Of a DNA stretch of 64,000 nt, positions 18,358 to 25,366 are shown piece by piece. Origin of the DNA: Rhodopseudomonas boonkerdii (lineage in GTDB: Bacteria; Pseudomonadota; Alphaproteobacteria; Rhizobiales; Xanthobacteraceae); the NCBI RefSeq assembly GCF_021184025.1, contig NZ_CP036537.1, positions 3,534,001-3,598,000 on the forward strand. Direction: 5' to 3'. Positions within the stretch are counted from its first letter, which is position 1. Each line of letters starts with the position of its first letter. Made by a program: the position numbers and the translations under genes. Under the pieces are notes generated by a model that had not been told where the DNA came from, searched no databases, and saw only the letters and a list, made by a program, of their open reading frames with translations.

Positions 18358-18665
18358 TACCTCATTCTGAGGTGCGCGCACTCGCGCGCCTCGAAGGATG
18401 GCCGCACTTTCCGTCACACCATCCTTCGAGACGCCGCGCAAGGGTGCGGCTCCTCAGAGCCTGACTGGAAATGCAGTCCGTAGTTTGGCGCTGCTGGTCG
18501 CCCAGACGGAGCGCAACAGACTCTGTCCCTCCCGCCTGAACGCAGTTGCGTTCAGGCTGAGGTGAGGAGGCGCGCAGCGCCGTCTCGAACCATGAGATGG
18601 CTTGGCTCGGCGCTCTTCGGCCATCCTTCGAGACGCCGCTACGCGGCTCCTCAGGATGAGGGGCG
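18358..18665. repeat. Composite intergenic repeat, family C arms plus spacer module
   Basis: Two imperfect palindromes (18358-18468 and about 18540-18665), with arms such as CATCCTTCGAGACGCC and GGCTCCTCAGGATGAG, flank a roughly 75-bp spacer (18463-18535) running from GAGCCTGACTGGAAATGCAG to CAGACTCTGTCCCT. The same spacer occurs in the opposite orientation at 57590-57664, again joined to family C arms. It fills the gap between the acyl-CoA synthetase and the NUDIX gene; no CDS is supported. Confidence 0.8.
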
Positions 18666-18782
18666 GAGACGCGAGATACTGAATTGAACGCGGCATTGTC
18701 CCGAGCAAAAACAGTCGAAAAGCGCCCCAGACCGCTTTATGAGTCAGACACTCAGGATGAGGTCGGAGTTCTACGGCCGCCT

Positions 18783-19583
18783 TTACGGCGCACCCGTCAT
18801 CTCGAACACATCGCCGTCATATCCCGCTTCGATCGGAATACGCAACTGACGCTTGTCGCCGTCGCGGGTAACGATCGGCATGACACTCACGATCTTGTTG
18901 CGACGAGCATCATCCATTGCCGCATCGACACTGCCCTGCTTGCCGAGCTTGATCAAGTTACGCGTGGTCGGGAACGGCAGCGTGAAGCGCCCGGATGTAT
19001 CGCCGTCCAGCGCTTCGCGCGGTGACAACCAGATCGAGTCGGTTGACTCCTTGCCGTCATGCATGCCGACCTGCTCCGGCGGCGCTTCGGCGAGGAAGAA
19101 CCAGGTGTCGAAGCGCTTCTTCATGCCTTCCGGCGTGATCCAATGGGCATAAGGGACGAGCAGATCAACCGCGAGTTCGAGATCGTTCTCCGCGATGATC
19201 TCGGCAAATTTGACCTTGCCTTCGTTCAGCGCATCGCGGTGCTGATCGGCGATCGCACTTGCTTTTGTCGCAACAATCAGATCTTTCGAGCCGCGCGGCC
19301 GCGCCAGCAGGATACGGCTCTCCTCAAACGTCTCGCGGATCGCAGCGATGCGAAAGGCCAGCGCCTCGGCATCGAGATGGTCGCCGCCATCGTGCAGTTC
19401 CGGCCGCTTGGCGATCTCATGATCGCCGGCATCGACGCTGCCGCCGGGAAAGACCAGCGCGCCCGATGCGAATTCGATCTGATAGTGCCGCACCATCATG
19501 AAGACATCGATGGGATCGGTAGCGCCCTTGCGGAGCAGCAGAATGGTCGAGGCTGGACGGACGGCGCCGGGCTCGTGAAGCAT
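18783..19583 (-). CDS. NUDIX hydrolase (NUDT19/CoA-diphosphatase-like)
   Basis: A 266-residue NUDIX-fold protein. The NUDIX box is split as in NUDT19-type enzymes: FPGGSVDAGD near residue 45, then an insertion, then AAIRETFEESRILL near 80, carrying the REx2EE metal ligands. Relatives hydrolyse CoA and acyl-CoA diphosphates, which would suit a position beside CoA-ester genes, but the substrate is inferred. The start at 19583 follows GGGAG with good spacing; the open frame above it runs into a family C repeat. Confidence 0.82.
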   Translation of the reverse strand: MLHEPGAVRPASTILLLRKGATDPIDVFMMVRHYQIEFASGALVFPGGSVDAGDHEIAKRPELHDGGDHLDAEALAFRIAAIRETFEESRILLARPRGSKDLIVATKASAIADQHRDALNEGKVKFAEIIAENDLELAVDLLVPYAHWITPEGMKKRFDTWFFLAEAPPEQVGMHDGKESTDSIWLSPREALDGDTSGRFTLPFPTTRNLIKLGKQGSVDAAMDDARRNKIVSVMPIVTRDGDKRQLRIPIEAGYDGDVFEMTGAP

Positions 19584-19638
19584 GAACTTGACACTCCCAA
19601 TGGCGAGCAATCTTCGTTGCTCTGCCGTTTCGCGATGT

Positions 19639-19740
19639 CCCCTCATCCTGAGGAGCGGCGAAGCCGCGTCGCGAAGGATGAGGGGTATTGGCATCTCATG
19701 GTTCGAGACGGCGCTTCCGCGCCTCCTCACCATGAGAGTC
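19639..19740. repeat. Intergenic palindrome, family C
   Basis: Arms CTCATCCTGAGGAGCGG / CGCGAAGGATGAGG and CTCATGGTTCGAGACGG / CTCCTCACCATGAG form two nested hairpins between the NUDIX gene and the DapA-like gene. Confidence 0.8.
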
Positions 19741-19744
19741 GAAG

Positions 19745-20704
19745 CTAGCCGGCCGCACTCGACTGCGGCTGCAAATTCGCGCGCTTGTCGAAACGGGCGA
19801 CGCGCGACAGCAGGTAATCCACCTCCGCCTTTGCCGGCGCCGAGAGCACCGGACCTGGCTTGCGCTGGGCAGCGGAGGCGATGATGCCGCGCTTCTGCAG
19901 CACATATTTGCGCACGGACAGGCCGACGCCCGGCTGCTGCTCGTAGCGCACCAGCGGCAGATGCGCGTCGAACAGGTCATGCGCCTTGTCGCGCTCGCCC
20001 TTCTTGGACAGGTCCACCACGTCGATCAGCATTTCCGGGAAGGCATAGCCGGTCATCGCACCGTCGGCGCCGCGCTCCATCTCGAAATCGAGGAAGGTGC
20101 CGCCGTTGCCGGTCAGGATCGAGAGTTCACGCAAGCTGCCGTCCTTCTGGAAGCCACGCAGTGCGGTAATCTTTTCGAGACCCGGCCAGTCCTCGTGCTT
20201 AAGCATCACGCAGGACTTCGAATCCATGACGATCCTGCGGATCACGGCCGGCGTCATGACGACGTTCAGGGTCAGCGGATAATCCTGCAGCACCCACGGC
20301 ACATCCTCGCCGATGGCTTCCGACGCCTGCTTGAAATAGGCGGTGATCTGGTCGTCAGTGCGCAGATGCGGCGGCGGGGCGATCATGACCGCGGCGGCGC
20401 CGGCATCCATCGATTTGAGCGCCAGCGAGCGCATGGCGGCAAAGCCCGGAGCGGAGACACCGACGATGATCTGCAACTTGCTGCCGGCGCGCTTGATGAA
20501 ACGTGCCGCCACGCTTTCCGACTCCGCGCTCTCCAGCTTCGGCGCCTCGCCGAGAATGCCGAGCACGGTGACGCCGTCGCAGCCGATCGAGGCGTAGAAA
20601 TCGATCAGACTGTCGATGGATTTGTCATCGATACGCCCGTCATCGAAAAACGGGGTCGGCGCGATGGCGAAGGTACCGGCAGCTTTGGACGTTAGTTTCA
20701 TCAT
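19745..20704 (-). CDS. Dihydrodipicolinate synthase family protein (class I aldolase, not DapA)
   Basis: A 319-residue (beta/alpha)8 Schiff-base aldolase or lyase of the DHDPS/N-acetylneuraminate lyase superfamily. The pyruvate-site motif reads GILGEA (residues about 48-53) instead of GTTGE. The catalytic tyrosine is in LQDYPLTLNV and the Schiff-base lysine in VMLKHEDWPG. With true dapA present at 31954-32847, this one likely acts on another 2-oxo acid aldol in catabolism. Two adjacent ATGs exist (20704 and 20701); AGAGG is better spaced for the second. It may be cotranscribed with the SDR gene upstream. Confidence 0.85.
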   Translation of the reverse strand: MMKLTSKAAGTFAIAPTPFFDDGRIDDKSIDSLIDFYASIGCDGVTVLGILGEAPKLESAESESVAARFIKRAGSKLQIIVGVSAPGFAAMRSLALKSMDAGAAAVMIAPPPHLRTDDQITAYFKQASEAIGEDVPWVLQDYPLTLNVVMTPAVIRRIVMDSKSCVMLKHEDWPGLEKITALRGFQKDGSLRELSILTGNGGTFLDFEMERGADGAMTGYAFPEMLIDVVDLSKKGERDKAHDLFDAHLPLVRYEQQPGVGLSVRKYVLQKRGIIASAAQRKPGPVLSAPAKAEVDYLLSRVARFDKRANLQPQSSAAG

Positions 20705-20771
20705 GGGCCTCTGTGTGGAAACTCTGCCACTCTAGCGCGAAACAAAGGCCTTGTCCGCCCCCTCGCCGCAC

Positions 20772-21653
20772 TTAGAACCGGCGCGCGCCCTGCTTCGCGT
20801 CGGCGTCCGAGAAGAAGATCTCGGCCGCATGGGTCGCGATGTCCTGGGCATTCCAGGGCTTGTCCAACGGCGGTTTCCAGCCTTCCATTTCCATCATCTT
20901 CATCTCGCGCACGCCGCGCGGTCCGGAGACGCCGAGCACCTTGCCGGTCTGGTCGCCCGAGAGATCGCTGACCATGTAGAGCACCGCCGGCGCGATGCCG
21001 TCGGCATCGAGGGCGGCGCCGGGATTTTCGATATAGCGCGGCAGGTCGGCCGTCATGCGCGTCAGCGCGCCCGGCGACAGGGTCCAGATGCGGATGCCGT
21101 ATTTGCGCCCTTCGATGGCCAGCACATTGGACAGGCCCCAGATGCCGCCCTTCGCTGCGCCATAATTACTCTGGCCGAAATTGCCGATCAGGCCGGATGT
21201 CGACGACGTGTTGACGATGACGCCACCGCCATGGTCGCGCATGAAATTGAACACGGGCTTGGTCACGCAATAAGTGCCCTTGAGATGCACTTTTATCACT
21301 TTGTCCCACGCCTCTTCCGTGGATTTGGCAAAGCTCTGGTCGCGCAAAATGCCGGCATTGTTGACGAGGATATCGACCTTGCCGAAGGCTTTGATGGCAT
21401 CGTCGAACACCGACTGGCCGCCGGCTGTCGTGGAGATGTCGGCGCCGTTGGCGATGGCCTTGCCGCCGGCTTTCGTGATCGCATCGACGACCTGCTGCGC
21501 CATGGAGACATCGGCGCCGGAGCCATCGCGCGGGCCGCCGAGATCGTTGACCACGACGGATGCGCCTTCGCGCGCGAACAGTTTTGCGTAGGCTTCACCC
21601 AGACCGCCGCCAGCGCCGGTGATGATGGCGACCTTACCGTCGAGAAGACCCAT
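20772..21653 (-). CDS. SDR family 3-hydroxyacyl-CoA dehydrogenase-like protein
   Basis: A 293-residue short-chain dehydrogenase of the type forming the N-terminal domain of peroxisomal multifunctional enzyme 2. It has the NAD motif TGAGGGLG near residue 12, NNAG near 91, catalytic Ser in NTSSTSGLIG and YxxxK in NYGAAKGG, and a C-terminal extension (KMMEMEGWKPPL). It would oxidise 3-hydroxyacyl-CoA to 3-ketoacyl-CoA with NAD+. It lies downstream of a MaoC hydratase that supplies the matching previous step; a family D repeat separates them. GGGAG precedes the ATG. Confidence 0.9.
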   Translation of the reverse strand: MGLLDGKVAIITGAGGGLGEAYAKLFAREGASVVVNDLGGPRDGSGADVSMAQQVVDAITKAGGKAIANGADISTTAGGQSVFDDAIKAFGKVDILVNNAGILRDQSFAKSTEEAWDKVIKVHLKGTYCVTKPVFNFMRDHGGGVIVNTSSTSGLIGNFGQSNYGAAKGGIWGLSNVLAIEGRKYGIRIWTLSPGALTRMTADLPRYIENPGAALDADGIAPAVLYMVSDLSGDQTGKVLGVSGPRGVREMKMMEMEGWKPPLDKPWNAQDIATHAAEIFFSDADAKQGARRF

Positions 21654-21689
21654 GGCATTTCTCCCTGTGTTGTTTTTGTTGTCTTAGTT

Positions 21690-21822
21690 CTCCGTCATTC
21701 CGGGGACGGATCGACGTCGCAGGCGACGGGACGGAGCCCGGAATCTCGTCATGTGGATCACTGAACATATCGGGGTTCCGGGTTCGCGCGCGTTGCGCGC
21801 ACCCCGGAATGACACCGCGTAG
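21690..21822. repeat. Intergenic palindrome, family D (GTCATTCCGGG)
   Basis: Outer arms GTCATTCCGGGG and CCCCGGAATGAC enclose further inverted segments (GTCGCAGGCGAC, CGCGCGCGTTGCGCGC). It fills the gap between the MaoC and SDR genes. Confidence 0.8.
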
Positions 21823-22683
21823 TTACGCCAGCACCGTGCGCCCGCTCTTGATCACCGTCACGCCGCGGTCCTTCACCTTGGCTTCGAAGCTGACGACGTT
21901 GCCGTCCTTCCACAGCTCCATGGTCACCGTCTCGCCCGGGAACACCGGCGACGAGAAGCGCGCGCCGTGCTGCTTGAAGGCGCCGGGATCGTAGTCGGCA
22001 TAGGTCTGCAGAACGCCGCGGCAGGTGATGCCGTAGGTGCACATGCCGTGCAGGATCGGACGCGGGAAGCCGGCCTTCTTGGCGAATTCCGGATCCGAGT
22101 GCAGCGGATTGCGATCGCCGCAGAGGCGATAGACCAGCGCCTGATCTGGGCGCGTGGTGATATCGATCACTTTGTCCGGCGTGCGGGTCGGCACCTTGTG
22201 CGGTTCGGGCTGACCTTCCGACGGACCGCCGAAACCGCCATCGCCGCGCGCGAAGCGCGAAGCTACCAGGGTCGCGAGCGCATCGCCACTTTCATCGCGC
22301 AAGATGGTCTGGTGCAGGATGACGGCGCCCTTGTCCTTGCCCTTGTCGAACACGCCGAGCACGCTGCTGTCAGCGGTGATCTTGGCCTCGACCGGCAACG
22401 GTTTGTGGAAGGTGATGTCGCGTTCACCGTCGACCACCATCACACGGTTGAGCTTCATGTCGCCGGGACCAGAGCCCCATGCCGCGACCGACGCGAAAGT
22501 CGGCACGACCTTCAGCGGGCGCGGCGTGTAGGTGCCTTCATTGACGAAAGCGAGTTCGGTCTCGTTCATGGGATCAGCGCCCATGCCGATGCCATAGGCG
22601 TAGAGCATGACTTCGCGGTCGGTCCAGGAATATTTCTGGCCGATATTCTTCATCGCCATCAGCTCTTCATAGACGATTGGCAT
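21823..22683 (-). CDS. MaoC family enoyl-CoA hydratase 2
   Basis: A 286-residue double hot-dog protein with an N-terminal MaoC_N-like half and a C-terminal MaoC half bearing the hydratase 2 motif (DRNPLHSDPEFA followed by GFPRPILHGM, residues about 195-220; Asp and His of the motif are catalytic). It hydrates trans-2-enoyl-CoA to (3R)-hydroxyacyl-CoA, the substrate form used by MFE-2-type SDRs, and so pairs with the SDR downstream. GGGAG precedes the ATG. A family C repeat separates it from the DUF35 gene upstream, so transcription may be partly decoupled. Confidence 0.92.
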   Translation of the reverse strand: MPIVYEELMAMKNIGQKYSWTDREVMLYAYGIGMGADPMNETELAFVNEGTYTPRPLKVVPTFASVAAWGSGPGDMKLNRVMVVDGERDITFHKPLPVEAKITADSSVLGVFDKGKDKGAVILHQTILRDESGDALATLVASRFARGDGGFGGPSEGQPEPHKVPTRTPDKVIDITTRPDQALVYRLCGDRNPLHSDPEFAKKAGFPRPILHGMCTYGITCRGVLQTYADYDPGAFKQHGARFSSPVFPGETVTMELWKDGNVVSFEAKVKDRGVTVIKSGRTVLA

Positions 22684-22714
22684 ATGCGTTTTCTCCCGTT
22701 TCTTGTTGGCTCAG

Positions 22715-22830
22715 TCCCCTCATGGTGAGGAGGCGCCTTCGGCGCCGTCTCGAACCATGAGGAGTGTTGTGCGTGGCATCTCATCCTTCGCGACGCGCGC
22801 GAGAGCGCGCTCCTCAGGATGAGGGCGGAG
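22715..22830. repeat. Intergenic palindrome, family C
   Basis: Two hairpins with arms CCTCATGGTGAGGAGGCGCC / CGTCTCGAACCATGAGG and CTCATCCTTCGCGACGCG / GCTCCTCAGGATGAGG. It lies directly beyond the DUF35 stop codon. Confidence 0.85.
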
Positions 22831-22832
22831 TT

Positions 22833-23222
22833 TTACGCCGGCGTGAAGAACGGCAGTGGCGCGCCGTCGGTCGGCTTCCACACCACCTTCACCTTCTGGC
22901 CGATCTTCACCGCGGCCGGATCGCAGTCCACGATGTTGGTCTGCACCGAGGGACCTTCCTTCAGCGTCACATAGGCGATGACATAAGGGCCGGTCGCCGA
23001 CTTGCGCATGTGGCTGTAGGTGTAGATTTCACCCTCGCCCGATGACTCTTCCCACTCGGTCTTGTCGGAGAAGCAGAACGGACAGATCGAGCGCGGGAAA
23101 AAATGCGCGTCGCCGCAGGTCTTGCAACGCTTGATCAGGAACTTGCCGTCCTTGGCCGCATCCCAGAACGGCTGGGTTTCCGGATTGCCCACTGGGGCTG
23201 GATACTTCTTGGCTTCAGTCAT
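22833..23222 (-). CDS. DUF35 zinc-ribbon/OB-fold protein
   Basis: A 129-residue acyl-CoA-associated protein. The N-terminal rubredoxin-like zinc ribbon has CKTCG...CPFC (residues about 33-50) and is followed by an OB-fold (GEGEIYTYSHMR, then VIAYVTLKEGP). DUF35 proteins pair with thiolase-like partners, for example in steroid side-chain retro-aldolase complexes and in thiolase/HMG-CoA synthase channels. The start ATG overlaps the thiolase stop by one base (TGATG), showing translational coupling. The longer open frame upstream runs through the thiolase and is spurious. Confidence 0.92.
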   Translation of the reverse strand: MTEAKKYPAPVGNPETQPFWDAAKDGKFLIKRCKTCGDAHFFPRSICPFCFSDKTEWEESSGEGEIYTYSHMRKSATGPYVIAYVTLKEGPSVQTNIVDCDPAAVKIGQKVKVVWKPTDGAPLPFFTPA

Positions 23223-24370
23223 CACACGCGCTCCAGAATGGCGGTCGAGGCAGCATGGCGCACGCCGAGCAGGCCGCCGGTGCCGTGAGCAATGGCGAGG
23301 TCGCAATTGGGGACCTGCACCTTCGGATGGGCCTCGCCGCGCAGCTGGCGCACGGCTTCGAGGATCTTGGTCATGCCACCGCGATTGATCGGATGGTTGC
23401 TGCACAGACCACCGCCATCGGTGTTGAACGGCAGCTTGCCGACGCCCGAGATCAGGTTGCCGTCGGACACGAACTTGCCGCCCTCGCCCTTTTTGCAAAA
23501 GCCGAGATCCTCAAGCTGCATCAGCACGGTGATAGTGAAGCTGTCATAGATCGACGCATACTTCATGTCCTGCGGCGTCACGCCCGCTTCCTCGAAAGCG
23601 CGCGGACCGGACCACACGCCCGCCGAATAAGTGAGGTCGAGATCCTTGCCGCCGCGCGGGCCCTTCATGGCCTCGCCGTGGCCGATCAGGCGGACCAAAG
23701 GCTTCTTCAGGCTCTTCGCGATCGCTTCGGTGGTGACGATGAGCGCGCCGCCGCCATCGGTCACGACGCAGCAATCCATGCGGCGCAGCGGGTCGGAAAT
23801 CATCGGCGAGTTCAGCACGTCCTCGACGGTGACGACATCCTTGAGCATCGCATGCGGATTGTATTGCGCATGATGCGAGGCGGCGACCTTGATCCAGGCG
23901 AGCTGTTCGGAGGTGGTGCCGTAATCGTGCATGTGGCGCATCGCGGCCATGCCATAGGCATTGTGCGTGGTTGCGCCGAAGGCCGTTTCGAAATCGGCCT
24001 CGGCACCCTGCGCACGCGGCGTCGGCGGCGAGGTGCGCGGCTTGCCGGCCAGCGTGATCAGCGCGACCGAGCATTTGCCCAAGGCGATCGCCTGCGCGGC
24101 GTGGCCGAGCGCGATGATGTAGGAGCAGCCACCGGTTTCGGTTGAATCGACATGGCGCGGCTTGAGGCCGAGATAGTCGGTCATCGGCCAGAGGCCGCCA
24201 TTGGCATCGCCGGCGATGAACAGACCGTCCACGTCCTTGTGCGTCAGGCCTGCATCTTCGAGCGCGCCCTTGGCGACTTCGGCATGCAGCTGCCAGACCG
24301 ATTTATCCGGCGCATGGCGCGTCGGATGCTCGTAGATGCCCGCGATATAGGCCTTGCCCTTGATACTCAA
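23222..24370 (-). CDS. Thiolase-like protein (SCP-x/lipid-transfer type), TTG start
   Basis: A 382-residue thiolase-superfamily protein. A Gly-rich active-site segment with a Cys (TETGGCSYIIALGHAAQ) lies near residue 80, and the C-terminal motif GHGTGGLLGVRHAAS near 363-377. This is the SCP2-thiolase branch, which includes both true 3-ketoacyl-CoA thiolases and Ltp2-type retro-aldolases that need a DUF35 partner, as encoded immediately downstream. The start codon is TTG with a GGAGAG site; no suitable ATG exists nearby. It is the first gene of the minus-strand CoA operon. Confidence 0.88.
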   Translation of the reverse strand: MSIKGKAYIAGIYEHPTRHAPDKSVWQLHAEVAKGALEDAGLTHKDVDGLFIAGDANGGLWPMTDYLGLKPRHVDSTETGGCSYIIALGHAAQAIALGKCSVALITLAGKPRTSPPTPRAQGAEADFETAFGATTHNAYGMAAMRHMHDYGTTSEQLAWIKVAASHHAQYNPHAMLKDVVTVEDVLNSPMISDPLRRMDCCVVTDGGGALIVTTEAIAKSLKKPLVRLIGHGEAMKGPRGGKDLDLTYSAGVWSGPRAFEEAGVTPQDMKYASIYDSFTITVLMQLEDLGFCKKGEGGKFVSDGNLISGVGKLPFNTDGGGLCSNHPINRGGMTKILEAVRQLRGEAHPKVQVPNCDLAIAHGTGGLLGVRHAASTAILERV

Positions 24371-24604
24371 TCGTCTCTCCGCTTGGTGTTTCGTCCCGGT
24401 TCAGTTTTTTCTGCCGGTTCGATGCAGGCTTGGCAAGCGACAACATTTCACACTGCGGACGTGAATTTCACTAAGCGGAATGGAGGCAAAACTGTCGCGG
24501 AGCTTTTCGCTTGTGTTGTAGCTGTTTGCCAATCTGGTTCGTGAGCTCTCACAAAAGCGGAGAGCAGGATTTCCGGAATTGGTGGGCTCGTCAGCTGCCG
24601 TGAC

Positions 24605-24694
24605 CGTAAGGCGGATGAGCCGAAGGCGTCATCCGCCGTGGAGTTTCAGCTTTGGGCTCGGCTGGCGGATTACGCTGCGCTCATCCGCCCTACG
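24605..24694. repeat. Intergenic palindrome, family A (GTAGGGCGGATGAGC)
   Basis: The arms are GTAAGGCGGATGAGCCGAAG (left) and GCGCTCATCCGCCCTAC (right), with an inner GGCGGATTACGC. It lies about 235 bp upstream of the thiolase operon start. Confidence 0.85.
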
Positions 24695-25197
24695 GACGAG
24701 CGTTTATCTTCTCGCGGCGCTTGCGCGTCCGAGGTGTGAGCAGGTCTCCCCTCGAAGACATGAGGGGAGGCGGCACGCCGCAAGGCGCGTGGGGGTGGGA
24801 CTGACGCGATCGGTTTGCACTGGATCGCCAGTGCTGGCCGGCCGCGCAACGCCTGACGGCGTGCCACCGCGGGACTTTTGGCTGGAGGACCGCTCTGTCG
24901 CACACCGGCACGTCCCTTACTCCTTGCCGCAGCAAGTTTCCGAGCCGCTGATCCCGACGGATTTCTCCGCCGTTCGCCTGTGCCGTCGCAGCCGACCTAT
25001 CGGCTCCCCCTCGTATTGGGGAGGGACGGTGACCCCCGGCCTCCCGAGTCCTGCTTGCGAGGCAGGCCGCGGGCTCCGCATCCTGTCCCGCTCAAAGAAC
25101 GCCTCATGAGAGCGCCCCCCGCGAACAAGACGGCAGGGATATAGGGCAACGAGAGGAATATTGTCAAGAACGAAATGAGAACATTTAGACTCTGCTT
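24695..25197. other. Unexplained 500-bp intergenic block between repeats
   Basis: No CDS is convincing in either strand: the frames here have no ribosome sites and atypical composition. The block contains several short inverted segments (for example GCGGCACGCCGC-type and GAGGCAGGC-type) and is bounded by a family A palindrome on the left and a family D palindrome on the right. It could be a larger dispersed repeat, a structured RNA or a decayed gene. Confidence 0.4.
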
Positions 25198-25316
25198 GTC
25201 ATCCCCGCGAAAGCGGGGATCCAGTACACACCGACTGAACAGCTTGATCCGATCCCTGGGTGTCTACTGGATTGCCCGGTCCTCGCGCGCAATTGCGCGC
25301 ACGACCGGCAATGACA
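25198..25316. repeat. Intergenic palindrome, family D variant
   Basis: Arms TCATCCCCGCGAAAGCGGGG with ATCCAGTACAC and the mirrored GTGTCTACTGGAT, ending in GGCAATGAC. A relative with the same CCAGTACAC core is at 30103-30183. Confidence 0.75.
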
Positions 25317-25366
25317 GCAGGCGTGGAGGCCACCAGGTCAAGCGGGCAACGATAGGCAGAGACACC

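Noticed and set aside
24579..25109. Open frame of 176 codons in the repeat-bounded block
   Set aside because: It starts within a palindromic repeat, lacks a ribosome site and has no domain; reported only as an unexplained region.
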